Shown here: piece by piece, positions 1 to 12,400 of the stretch | Numbering within the stretch: position 1 is the first letter of the stretch | Layout of the letters: each line of letters starts with the position of its first letter | Virus record (IMG/VR): IMGVR_UViG_3300044911_000980 | Coordinates: 1 to 37,885 of that record | Length of the DNA stretch: 37,885 nucleotides | Direction: 5' to 3' (one strand) | DNA from: a virus | Made by a program: the position numbers and the translations under genes | Notes under the pieces: generated by a model | Database searches by the model: none | What the model was told of the DNA's origin: nothing | What the model saw: the letters and a program-made list of their open reading frames with translations, nothing else

Positions 1-72
1 AGGCTCAGTGGTGCAACCAGTCAGAGCAAGAAAGACAAAACCAGCCCAGCAACGAATCCGATGGCGAACCAT
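1..72 (-). CDS. Partial lipoprotein, probable outer-membrane spanin subunit
   Basis: This small open frame runs off the left edge, so only its first 24 codons are seen. It begins MVRHRIRC and continues through a hydrophobic stretch (WAGFVFLAL) to a lipobox, L-T-G-C, with the Cys at residue 20, followed by T-T-E-P. That is a textbook lipoprotein signal: basic N-terminus, short hydrophobic core, then LxGC. It starts inside the 34-aa membrane-peptide gene in another frame and lies just downstream of a holin. Small lipoproteins nested or overlapping in lysis cassettes are usually o-spanins (Rz1-like), which join the inner and outer membranes in the last step of lysis. The lipobox and start are seen directly; the spanin role is inferred from context. 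A generic phage lipoprotein is the alternative. Confidence 0.6.
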   Translation of the reverse strand, partial: MVRHRIRCWAGFVFLALTGCTTEP

Positions 73-125
73 CTGATGGTGAGGTTGGCCCATAGGTAGT
101 TAGCGACTTCTTTGATTTTTTCCAT
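21..125 (-). CDS. 34-aa single-span membrane peptide in the lysis cassette
   Basis: A 34-codon frame starts with ATG, overlaps the holin 3' end by 26 bases and ends at TGA. The product has a charged, amphipathic N-terminus (MEKIKEVANYLWANLTIRW) followed by a hydrophobic stretch (FAIGFVAGLVLSFLL) long enough for one membrane span. It has almost no residues after the span, so it is too short to be a normal i-spanin, which needs a periplasmic coiled coil. It could be a second small holin, a holin regulator, or just the upstream frame of the lipoprotein gene that starts inside it. Overlap with both neighbours and the clean membrane segment support its being translated. The function is not recognised. 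Confidence 0.5.
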   Translation of the reverse strand: MEKIKEVANYLWANLTIRWFAIGFVAGLVLSFLL

Positions 126-429
126 TGGTGTGATTAGAGCGGTTGATGACGCCTTGGACAAGAGCGATGATTTCAGGCGTGGCTGAGCCGCAACAGGAAT
201 AGATGATAGCCTCGTACAGGGGCTCCACGTGGCCGTGAACGGCGAAGTAACACAGCACCCCTACGATTCCTCCTGCGATGATTCGTCTTACCCATAGCCA
301 CCAAGGAACATCCTCTCTGGCTAAAAGCAATCGGCACAAGGCACCAGCCGCACCAAGCATGGCTACAATCCACCCACCTTTCTTCAACTCTTCGGCGGTC
401 TGTAGCAGGTTGTTATCTGGCGGATTCAT
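100..429 (-). CDS. Holin (LydA / holin superfamily III-like)
   Basis: The 109-aa protein has three hydrophobic segments, at about residues 20-38 (WIVAMLGAAGALCRLLLA), 44-64 (including IIAGGIVGVLCYFAV) and 72-95 (AIIYSC to ALVQGVI). It ends in a polar tail. Size, hydrophobic pattern and the motif around RRIIAGGIVGVL resemble the LydA-type holins, which form holes in the inner membrane to release or activate the endolysin. The ATG at 429 overlaps the 3' end of the giant gene by 17 bases, so it is probably translated by coupling at the end of the late operon. Two tiny membrane or lipoprotein frames follow it. The endolysin is not in the window. The holin call is fairly firm on topology and context; the exact family is from memory. 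Confidence 0.75.
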   Translation of the reverse strand: MNPPDNNLLQTAEELKKGGWIVAMLGAAGALCRLLLAREDVPWWLWVRRIIAGGIVGVLCYFAVHGHVEPLYEAIIYSCCGSATPEIIALVQGVINRSNHTNGKNQRSR

Positions 430-3400
430 CTTCGTCCTCTAGGGCGTCTCCTTGGGTAGGAATCTTGCGACCCATCGTCACCCTGCTGAAGTTCTTGTAC
501 ATGCGGTCCATCATTTCGAGCGTGGAAGTATTGGCTTCGGGTCTGCCCTTGCCGCCGTTGGAAGGCATGAGCAGGGCGATGCCCTCAACAATCTTCTTTC
601 TGAATGCCTTCTTGTGTGCCTCGGAGGGCATGCGGGGCTTGAACCTGAGCACAGGCCCACCGACAGAGAAGTAAGTAGCCATGGCCTTGCCAAGGGCTTC
701 GGCGTCGTTCACGTCTACCTTGTTCATGTGTCTCATCCACAACTTGGCACCAACCACGTTGAACACATGTCCGAACGGAGCCATGGCTTTGTTAGCGGAA
801 TTGCGGAACGAATCACCAGAAGTGTACACGCCCTCAGAGTTCTCACGTGCAGACTTTACGACGCCAGCAAACTGCTGGGGTCTGCTGTATTTCTTTGGGT
901 GCTCGGACAACTCGAAACCGCTTATTAACTGGTTTCTCATGCTTTCTCCAGTCGTGTTTCCTTGGATGTGTCCCTGAGTGACATATCCTCCGACGGAGCC
1001 CCACTCGGCCATAAACTTAGAGATGTACGGCAATTGGCCTAAGTACTTTGAGTTCTGGAAAAAGGCCTCCCTGAGTATGGTCGGGTTCGAAATCTTTTCC
1101 ATGATGGCACGTCCAGACTTAGGGTCTACAAGCGTGTAGGTTCCGTCGTTGGCAACTGTCACCATGGGCCTCTGGAAAGCGTCCGTGGAGAATTTGTCGA
1201 TGGATGACTGCTTCTGTCCGAACATGATGGATTGGATGAACCAAGACGGAGCACCATACTGAGATACGTACCCCATGGCTCTTCCTTGCTCAGACCAGTA
1301 GAACGTGGACGAGCCAGCGTTAGCCGCCGCCGAGTCGATGACTCTCTGCCTGTCGTTCTTTTCTCCGCTGACGACGTTGCCGTACCACTTCTTCATGAAC
1401 TCGGTGGAGTTATCCTTCGGCTTGATAGGCTTCAGGTTCTCATCGAGAAGATTAGATTCAGAGGAAGCACCCATCATGTCGCTCGGGCTTCCGATGTAGT
1501 CGGCGGCTGAGGCCGTCATGTCTCCGCTTGAGGTCACGGCTCTCCAGAAGTCCTTGGCGTCACTGAAATCTCCAGCGAAGATTCCAGAACCCATCAGAAG
1601 CGGTGCCGCTTCCTTGGCCGCCAAGGCCATGTGAATCCTGATGTCTCCCTTGGCTCCGTTGTGCTCAAATTCCGCTCCCCTTCTAAACACTCTTTCGAAG
1701 AACGCATTGTCTTCTTCGGCCAGTCTCTTGAAGAAATTTCCGTGCAACTGCACTCTGACTGCCTCTGGCAACAGGTGAATCTGGGTCATCACGTGTGCGA
1801 AAACACTGTCGGATGACATGGGAAGCATGTTTGCCTGTCGCCCGATAAGCATTGTAGCGACGAGGTCCATTGAATGGCCTCTCAACACCTGCATTCTTGC
1901 GTCAGCATAGGTGATGGCACCGAAGCCAGCGTTCGCCGCTCTTAGGATGGTTCCAGTGAGTGCCACAGGCTTGTAGATGTCCTCGACGCCGAACGGAAGC
2001 GTGTTAGCCAGTCTCGGCATGTTGCCAGAGGTGCTAATGGGAACTTCCTTGGCGAGGGCGTCGATTTTCTCCTGCAATTTCTTAATTTCTACAGGGACAG
2101 TGCCAAGGCTGGACACGTATGCAACAAGGCCAGAGACGGAACTTGAGGCAAACTGACCTAGTGCGGTGTTTGCGGCAACAAACTGCACCCCGTATTCACC
2201 GCCCTCATCTACGCTCACATCTGGAGCCATCTTTAATTCCGTGTAATCCAGATTTCTGTACGGAACGTCCGAAAGCATGGACTCTCCAAGAGGGAACAGC
2301 AACTGTGCTGGGTTGGTCCTGTCAACGTCCACAGAACTCTTGATGAGAACGTATCTGTTAGGATTGTTTCTGATTTGCTGAGCCAGAGGTCCTACGTCGT
2401 AGTCCTTGCCCATGTAAATCAAGTTAGGGTCACCTTCGGTGTTAACCTCAGGCATGGCCATCTGGTTCCTAGGTGACTGCAAACGCTCACGATAGGTAGC
2501 GATGAGGTTATCAAAGAACTTGGCCTTAGCCAGCCTGCTTGCCTTGGGTCCAGAATAGTCTCTCAGGTATTCCTGATGCCTGTGATTGTCTCCAGACAGA
2601 ACCTTATCCCTCATGGCTTCGATTCTGTCGATTGTCCTAGCCGCAACGGCATCCCAGTCGATGTCAGCGTGGGCAACGGAGTTCTTTCTGCTGTCTGCGA
2701 TTCCTACGGACTTTGCCACAACCTCTGGGTCCTGTGCGGCATGGACCATGAATACGAAACTGGCGGTAGGCTGAGGTCTTCCAGATGCGTCATCCCTGTA
2801 TGAGAATCGTTCGAATAAATCCGAACCCATGAACTTCTCTGGCAATAGGTATGCAAGAACGTCTCCAGATGCGAGGTTCTGGATTTGGATGGAGATTCTT
2901 CTTCCAGTCTGAACAGTCTCACGCCTGTCGTCCATGTCGGTGAATACTGAAACGTCATCCCTTCCTGAGGGTGGCTTTCTGTAGACGCTGAAATCTGGTT
3001 GCGAGTAGACTGGGATTGTATCCTTTCCGACATACTCCCTGTAATGCTCTGGAACCACCATGGTGCGTCCAGTTTCCTTGAGTTTCAGGGTATCCCTGAG
3101 CATGTACAATTCAATCGGGCTGAGAAGACCGAGGTTCTTCATCAAGAACATGGTGTTCATTCTGACGTCACCACGATTGCTCATCATCTGGTAGTGAAGG
3201 TTCTCGTTAATCTTGCCCTGTGCCTCCTTGATTGACGCCTCAAGGTTCCTCTTGGCTTCAATTAGTTTACCAAGGTCGCTGGCTTTCTTCAGGCCCTCAA
3301 TCTGCTCAAACGTGTCTGGCAGTGATGCTTCGGCTTTGGTAGGAGCACCAAACGTGTTGTACTGGAACGGGTCAGACTGGATTTCCTCGATGCCGATGAC

Positions 3401-6400
3401 TGTCTCGGGGTCGAATTTGAATCCGCTGACAGGGTCTTCTCCGTGGAAGGCAGGGTCATTCGGGCTTGCGATACCATACTCCCCGTTAAGGACTGCCATC
3501 GTGCTTCTCACGTGACCCAACTGGAACGTGCCTTGGTCGTTTTGGTCATAGTGGCTGAAGTCAGCCACGTTTCCTCCGACCATCTTTCTAACAGCCTCGA
3601 CACGCTCGATTGCGTCGATGATGGATTGAATCTTCTTCTTCTGCTCTGGGCTATTGGCGTGTGCCATTCGGTCCTTAAGGGTTTCCTTGGCACGTTTAGA
3701 CTCCTCGATGATTCGCTTATTGGTGACATCGACGAACATCGGGCTGGACTGATAGTTTCCGACGAAAGTAGCGTAGGAAGCATGGTAGTTGCCGCCATGG
3801 AAGTAGACGCCCTGTTGCGACATGGACGGATACGGCTCAGTTGCTGGTGCTTTGGCAAACAGGCCAGTCCCAGAATGAAGAGACACGGCGGCATCAGCGG
3901 TATCGCTACTGGTGGGATTGAAGGGATTAAACTTGGGTACAGACTGGTCTGCGTATGCGATTTCGTACGGATTGATGAATCCAAGTTCGCCGATGGAGGC
4001 TTCAATGGTCTTGTACTGGTCTCCTAACCTTTCCCAGATTACATCTCTCATGATGTAGTCCAGTTGTGCAGGTCTTACGCCTCTGGAATCTCCGTAAAAC
4101 CCTTGAGGGGTGGCGGCAGTCTCAGCCGTGTTCCTGTAAAGGTCCCTCATATTCTGAATCGTGTCGGCAAGGGTCTGGCCAACCACTTCGGCGGGAAGGC
4201 CCATTTCGGCGATGGTGAACTCAAGGGACTTTTGAATCGCAGAGCCGAGGGCTTCTGCGTCGGTCTTAGTGTCTTCTGAAAGAAGTTTCTGGTCGATAAA
4301 GTCAGATACTTTCTTGAGGTTGTCCAAGTGGGTGGTGACAACGAAATTCTCCTTGCTCTGAACATTGTCGATGTATGGCAAGTTGTACAACCCGCTCAGC
4401 GAGCCAGCCCTGATGTTGTGGTTCTGGGATAGCATCGTGCTCCTATTTTCCCTTCTTACCTGCCTGCTGGTCCTAGGGTAGACAGTGTAAATGAACTCCG
4501 CTAGGTCCTGTCTGCTCAGCATGGTGTTCATGTTGTCATGCAACAGATAAACGATGCCAGTCATACGCATCTCATCCTTGGAGACTTGGTTTTCTTTAAA
4601 GAACTTGTACCAGTCAACGCCCGTCATGGAGTCTGGATACAAGTCTCTACCCATCTTACGCTTTCCGTAGGCAACCACCCTCATCAACTTGGAAGAGAAC
4701 TCGACGGGTCCGCTACCATTGCCAAAGGTAAGTTTTCTTCTCAGAAGGCCCTCAAGTTCCCTAGCATCCCTGCTACCAATCATCAAGTTGGCTGGCTTGA
4801 CCTGCACTTGAGGGACGCTCGTTTGAAGAACTGTACCAGACTGAAGGGCTTCACTGACGGCAACCGCCTCCTGATTGGTCATTTGCTTATCAAAGTCACC
4901 AACAGTGAACGTCTTGGACAGGACCATTGATAGGCCTTGTTCATTGGCTTTGAGTTGTTTCCCAGAATGAACACCGAAGTCTACGTTGCCGTCCTTATTT
5001 GTGACGCCCTGCTTAATCTGAGGTGCCTCCATGCCAGCCGCAACAAGGGCCTGTGCCATGATTGCCTTGCTGGCTTTTACGCCGAACTGGGACCTGATGT
5101 TCTCGGCTTCGGCTAAGGTCTTCACGGGGACGACCTTCTTCGTGGTGATGGGGTTTCCGTACTCGTCGATACCAGTCTGGTAGTCGTAGGTTACGAAATA
5201 GCCAGTGGGCTTGGCCTTGGGGCCTCTATGGACGATGGATACTCCGTTCTCTTCCTTGCCATCCCAAGCGAACTTCTGGAGTTCGGGCCTGTTGGGGAAC
5301 ATTAGTTCAATCGCAAGAGCGGTGTCTCCGTTTTTGGTGACATGTCTTTCAGCGTCAGGAATGGAGTACCCGTGGTCGGACCTAAGTGCCATGCCAGCGA
5401 CGGATTCGATGTCTTGGATAAGCCTAGGGTTTCTACCGAGGATTGCCTGCGAGCGGATGGACATGACCTGCGTATGCCTATCCAAGTCCATCGGGGTTCC
5501 GACTTCAGCCAACTGCTGGCCGTTGTTGAGAAGGATTTCATCCATGCTCATGGCTTCCGTCATGGAAGGAACGATTGTATCAGCCATCAGTGCCCCCATT
5601 CTGGACAGACGCTGATTGGCGGGGGAGAAATTGCTTACTGTGCTGTGGAGTACTCCGTGAATGGCGGCTCCGTCTCCCAAGAAAGGAACTTGGTTTGCAG
5701 AGTAATCTCCGAAAGTCCTTCTGGCGAGAACCTGACCAAGTTCCATCATGGAGCCACCGATTAGAAGGTTATGAAGGAAGGCACGGACAACTTCTGGCGT
5801 AGAGTTGGCTGGCAACGTCATGCTGACGTATTGGTGGCCAGTCCTATGACCCAAGATGGAGTATGCCATAGCCAATGCGTCGGCATTGGTGTGTGCACTG
5901 TCGCTGGACATGAGGGTTTCGAATCCAGACTGTGCCCTGCTGTGCTTCCAAGGAATGCCTGCCTTGTTTCCTTCGACGCCTTCGTATCTTGCCCTGATGG
6001 AGTCGCCCCTCAGTACCTTTGCCCTAGCAGATTTGATTAATTGCTTACGCCAAGCCTCGCCGCTGATGGACATGGCTTTGTTCATTCCAGCGGGAGCACT
6101 TAGGTAATTTGCCACAGACATGTCACCGAAAAGGGCCATGTGGATGTTGGCTGGGTTGATTTCACCAGTGTACGGGTCGTAGCCAAGTGACTCGGAAATG
6201 CTGAATCCTACTGGAATCTTGGACCTAGCATTCGGGTAGGGGAAATACTGAGTTCCTAGGTATCCAGACTTGTACCCAGTATGGTCTCCAGTGACGTTGA
6301 TGACGAGCCTTCCGTCTTCGAGCCTCTTCCACGCAAAGCCCATCATGGGACTGGTCATGAAAGGACGGGATTCGGTGTTGGAGTCTATGGTGCTCATCCC

Positions 6401-9400
6401 ATTATCCCTGTCTGGAACGATTGCATGGGTTCCGAACAGGGCACCAATACCATCGGCATGTGCCCTGAACTTAGGACTGCTTAGGCCAGATTCGTTTTCT
6501 TCAGACTTAAGGCCTCTTCTAGAAATGGCACGTCCGCTGTTCCTGAATCTGGCAGGCTCAATGCTGACCTTGTCGGTCTTCATTCTCCTAGCCTGTGCTA
6601 TGATTGAATCGACGACATACTTTCTGATTAGTGGCTGGCTGACTTCGTTGCCCCTGTTTGCCACCTGCGTCTTGTGAACTCCGATGAGCAGGTCTGGCAG
6701 AACGTTGGTATTCTGCTGACTTTCTACGACGGAGAAAGGCTCTGGGTCGTTGGCCGCAGGGTCATAGACCTTGAACAATGCCTCCGCCAGTCCGATAGGT
6801 TCTCCGTCCATGCCAATCTTGGGTGCCTGAAGTTCTCTTTCCTGAACCCTCAGCGTGTCAGCGGGCACGATGGAGTGGATTCTGTTGGGGTGACTAGGGG
6901 AAGATGAGAATCTTCCACCGACGGCGGTATCGAAAGCCCTGAACGTAGCGTTCTGGTTCCTGTAGGCCATCGGAGAAACATGGGTCATGATGCTGCTGTG
7001 AGGCCTGTCTACCTGAACCTCTCCTTCGCTCATGCGAGGAACGTAGCCGACGGCATTGGAATCCATGACGGACCAAGCGGAAAGAAGGGCATGCCAAGTA
7101 TGCTTGTCCGTGAACAGGGCGGCCAAAGAGTTAAGCAACGTCTGAGGAACGTGACCCTTTTGGTACATGTCAGTCAGCGTATCCATCTTGTTGACACCCA
7201 TTTCAGTGAGGTATCTTCCTTCGGTTAGATAGAAGTCCATCTGCCTTAGCAGTTCAGCACGGGCGTCTCCACCGATTTTCTGGGACAACGCTGGGGCTTC
7301 GGGAAGTTTCTTGATGTGCCTGATGGCGTTGAACACACCGAGCATCGTGATGATTCCGTACGCAGAGTTGGAAGAACCAAGATGGCTCAAGATTGCAGTA
7401 ATCTGCTTGCTGTTAAGCGTCTCAAAGAACTCCCTGCTAGCCGTTCTCATTTCAACAGTCTGAGCGGCCCTAGGGTCGTGGTTTCTGTAGGCTTCCCTAG
7501 CCTTCTTGAGAAGTTCCCTCTGCTCCACGCTGAGGATGTCTCCAGTGGTCAGGTTGCCGCCCTTAACTAGGGGGGCCTTTTCTGACATGGCGGCGGCGAC
7601 AAATGGAGCGGCGGCGATGGCTACGCTCTCTGGGTTGTGTCCGCTCTGGAATGCGTTATCAATCAGGTTGGACGGATTCGGCTGTGCCCAAGCACGATAG
7701 AAGTCGGCGTCCTGCGTAAGGGGGCTGGAAATCTCGACACCCTTCTCCCAAGACATCAGGTACGTCGCAGAATGCAGGGCGTGAAGGCCAGTCGTGTAAG
7801 GAAGTGCGAAGTCAATACGAACACCCAACTCGCTTCTTGAGCCCTGTGCACTGATGATGTTTGCGGCTAGGTCTGCCAGAGGTGCGATGTAGGACATCGG
7901 TCTAGTGACGTTGCCAGCACCATCGTTCATGGCACCGAACACAAGGGACCTGACAGCAAGGTCCTTCATGACGGAAGCACGTACGGCGGGTGCGTTGAAG
8001 TCCTTGGAGCCTACACCCGCTGGGCTGAGCGTATGATTCCAGATTGGGAGTTCGATGTTTCTCTTATGTGCAAGGCTTGCCGAAGTATCAGCCATCAGGT
8101 TTTCCTGAAGAACCAGACCTCCGTCGGCACCACGATAGCCCCTAAGCAGGGACAGTTCTTGGATGAACTCGTTGCCAATGTAAGAGTTGGGGGCGTTTCT
8201 CTGGACGTTTCTATGAACGGAGTCTCTTGTGGAACCTTGAGGGTCGCCGACAAGCAATGTCGCAACCCTTCCAAGTTCAGCGGCCTGAGCCGCAATCTTG
8301 CCGATAAGCCTGATACCGAGTAGTTCTGACGTGTGCATTCCCTCTTCCCTGTCGGTCAGGTCTTGAATCACCTTTTCGGTAAGCCTTTGCGTGGCAAGTG
8401 CCGACGTAGTGACGGACATCAGATTGGCTTGGACGTTTACGTTATCAGCGGCGAAATATCTGTCTCCTAGGTCATCAAGGAGGGAGTAGAATTGAACACC
8501 AAATCTACCAACCATTGCTTCTGAGTTGGTAAGTCCACCAGACCTAGTCGATGACTCGGAAGTGAATCCGACGACAGGCATCATGGTATGAAGTTCTACG
8601 AAAGCATCCCTGACTTCTGGGCTGAATCCGCTGGCGTAGATTTGGGGAGCAATGCCAAGTTGGTTGCTGGTTCTGGTAGTTTCCTGAGTATCAAGAGTCT
8701 CGCTGTCCATGAACGACATTGAGGCTCCGAACCCTCTGTTCGTGTTCTGACCACGTGATACGTTGGAAGTGACTCTAAATCCAGCAAGGTCAGGCTCAAT
8801 CATGGCCAAGGACGCCTCGTCCATCAGGGCCAACTTGATTGCCATCAACTGTTCGGGATTGGATTTTTCCGAAAGGTTTTCCTGAAGTTTGGACAAAGCC
8901 ATTTCGTAGAAAGGCTTCAGCAGGAACAGTTTTCTGAAAAGCCTCTTGTTGAGGTCCCTTGCACGGGAAATCAATTCGCCCTTCATCCTGCTGTCTGCGT
9001 CGGTATCCTTCATGGCCTGACGAGAACCGAAATAGCCTACCTCCATGTACCCTTTCTTGGTCCATCTCTCAATCAGTGCGTTCCAGACATCGGCCTCGAC
9101 CCACTCTGGCTTTTCTGGCCTGAATCTGGCGGTGCCAGTGTTGTAGTCGATGTTTACGAGGGTGAACCTGTTAGGTCTTCCGCCCTCGGCATACATGCCC
9201 TTGAACTCGGCATTGAACTGCTTGGGCATTCCCCTGTCACCGAATACGCTCTTGATGAATGATTGGAACTGGTCATCGCCTCCGTACCTAGTCTCATCAT
9301 CGAAACTTGATTCGATTGCTTGAGTAAGTTTAGAGGGGGTTGCGGCACCGACGTTCGTTTTGGAACGTGCGATAATGCCAGAGCCCATAGACCTAGTTGC

Positions 9401-12400
9401 GGTCCTTTCATGAACAATCTGCCTATGAACGATGGACATGATGTCGATGAGTTCTCCCTTTGTAAGGGTCTCTGGCATGTCGCTAGCATCAATCTGGGAG
9501 AAGAGGGTGGAGTTGCTCAGCAACAGGCCATCATCGCTGATGCCCTTCTTCTTTAGAAGTTCGGGGAGTTCTGAAGGCTTAATGACCGAAGGGAAATCAT
9601 CTCTGGTGATGATGTCCATTGCCTCAGTGGGAGTCCTAATCTCGCTCTCGGAAACAACCACGCCGTCGATGATTCTGGCGATGTCCTGAAGGGTTACTGT
9701 GGTCTCTCCGTCTGCGGCGATTGCGGCGAAGATGCCAAGTGCCTTGTCACCCTGCTGTTGGACCGAGGAATTGCTTAAGTCTGGAAGGTTAGTAACCCTC
9801 TCTCTGTTAAGTGCGATAGAAGTGGAGCCTTTTACTCTGATAATGGCATCCCTGAAAGAAAGCCTAGGGACTCCGTCTTTGCCGATTTCCCATCCTCTGC
9901 CATAGACGGCGACAGCATTAAGCATGTCGAGTTCGTTCTGGAGGACACGGACAGTCCAAGAAATCAAGGCACCCTTGCCCATTAGTTTCACGGCGTCGCT
10001 GGAGCGTTCTTCTGGCTTCAACTTAGCATCGCCAGTTCCGCCAATCATGAGATTAGCGACACGAATAGGGGTTTTGTTCTTAAGGGCTAGGCCGATAGCC
10101 CTGATGCTGTTTCCAGCATAGCCAATGTCCATGGCACCGCTGATTGCATCCAGACCATTGACTCTGGTCATGTCGGGGTTGATGCCAGTGGCATTCAACT
10201 CTTCCTGAGTCATCTGAGACCTACGCTCGGTAAGGTCTGCCTCAATCTCATGCTTCTGAGACAAGTACTGCATGGTGCTGACAGTCTCGAAGATTTCCTT
10301 CGCCTTAGCCGAGAAAGCACCGACATCCAGTGCGTTGACGCTGGTATCAGCCATCTTGCTGATAATCTGGAAAGCATTGAGAGCCTGCATCGAACGTCTC
10401 ATGTACTTCAGGGAATTGTTCATTCCGTTGTACAGCCTGAAGGCCAGAGGAGAGTTTTCGATGGATAGCATACCGACGCCGCTTTCAATGAGGCTTTCGA
10501 GTTGCATTACCTGCTCGCAGACAAGGTCCTTCGCTTCGGTTTCTCTAAGGTCTCCACGCTTGAAGGCTTCCATGGCCTCCATTGCCTTGCTTCTGACAGC
10601 ACCAATCTTCTTGGAGAGATTCTCTGCGTTGACCCTAGACATGTGTCCAGCGGGGTGGTGCATGTGACCATCCGCAAGGCCAAGCATGACCTCCTCAGAA
10701 ACCCTGAGCAGGTTAGGGTAGGCATACTGCCTGAGGTGCATGTGCATCGGGGAGCCAGCCATCTGTACGATGGACCTGATTACCTGTGCGTTTGCGAACT
10801 GAGTAGGGGCACTAGACGGGTCGTCCGTAAAGAAAACCCTGCCGCCTTCGTTCTGAACTCTTTCCGTGCTGAGGGTTCTGCCAGCAACGCCAGTGATGTT
10901 GTTAGTAAGAATCTGTCCAGCCCTCTGGAATAGAGTGCTTTCTCTAGTAGAAACAGAATCGGTCCACTGTTCACGACGCTGGATGGCGTGTTGAATCTCA
11001 TGGAGAATCGTGTCCATGGCCTTACGCTCGAAGTCGATGCCGAATGAGGCGTAATCAACATGGTCAGAAGAGCCACGTTCGTGCATCTCTTTCCCGATGT
11101 ATCTGTCAACGCCTAGCGTGATTACGTCAGCATCAGGGTTGTAACTGGCACCATATCCATAGTCCCACTCGACACGGACATCCTTAAGGGACGGGTAATG
11201 TGCGAAGAGAATCTTGTGGTCAATGAGTTCGCCGAGTTTCAGCGAGTCCGTTGACATGAGCGGAGCCTGACCACGGACGTAGTCCTTGTAGTAGGCTTCA
11301 AAATCGGCCTCTCCTCCCTTCGAGAACGGCAACAGGTGTAATTTACCTCCGACCTTTTCGGTCAACAGGCTGGCGTCCTTGTCGCTGAATTCGAAAGCCT
11401 TGTACATTTTGCCGCTATCGGTCTTTACGAAACGCATGGCACCAGATGCTATCATGTCCAGTTCCCTAGCCCTCATGCCGCCAAGCATAAGGTGTGCGGT
11501 CACCCCAGTCCGTTTGGACATTCTGTGCGGGTTGTATCCGTTCTTTTTCAGCAGTTCTAGGAACGAATTGACCTCGGTCCTGATACGCTTCGAAAGTAGG
11601 TTGGCGTTCTTGTCTGCAAAGGATTCCTCGACGAGAGAGAGGTTTCCCTTCTGTGCGAGTTTCTGCTGTTTGCCGACCTTCAGACTCTCCATGCCGCTGG
11701 AAGACATGGCTACCGCAAAAGCAATCTGGCCGAATCCTCCGTTTACTAGGTTCTGTCCATACTCGGTCTTGGTCAGGAACTCTGGGACACGGGCGTTGGC
11801 GTCTTCATTGACCCACTGGCCGTATCTGTTGTTGGGGTCCCCGTCTAGGATTTCCCTGCCGATTTCAGTAAGCAAGCAACCCTTTGCCACCCTGTGCACA
11901 TAGGCCTTGTCTGGGCTGTCTACGCCCTGAGAGGAGATTTCCTTAACAACCCTGCTGAGGCCAGCAGGAGTCATGTCCTTTGCTGGGTCGAAATCGACGC
12001 CAATCTTGACCAGTAAGGGGTGTAGCATGGCCAGATGTGCCCTCTTGGCGTAAAGCCCATGCAGGGTGCCATTGACTCCTCCAGAGAAGGGAGCCGAGCC
12101 AGAGGCAATCATCTCTTGGGTGGTGCCCATGATGACGCCATGCGTTTCGTGGATGCCTCCGACAAGAGGTCCGCTTCTGGAGTTGGAGGGGCTTGAGGTG
12201 GTGCTAAGTGCTTTGTCGGACTCGCCGATTCCAGTCATGAATACGGCACCTTCGGCAGACACGTAGGCTCTAGGTTGCATCTGACCATCAAAGTCAGACC
12301 TAAGGTCGCCATTGCTGAAAGTTACGACAATGGCCTCGCTACCCTTGAACAGGGAGCCAAGAGCCGTTTTGGTCTGAACCGCTGGATAGGGCCTGACCGC

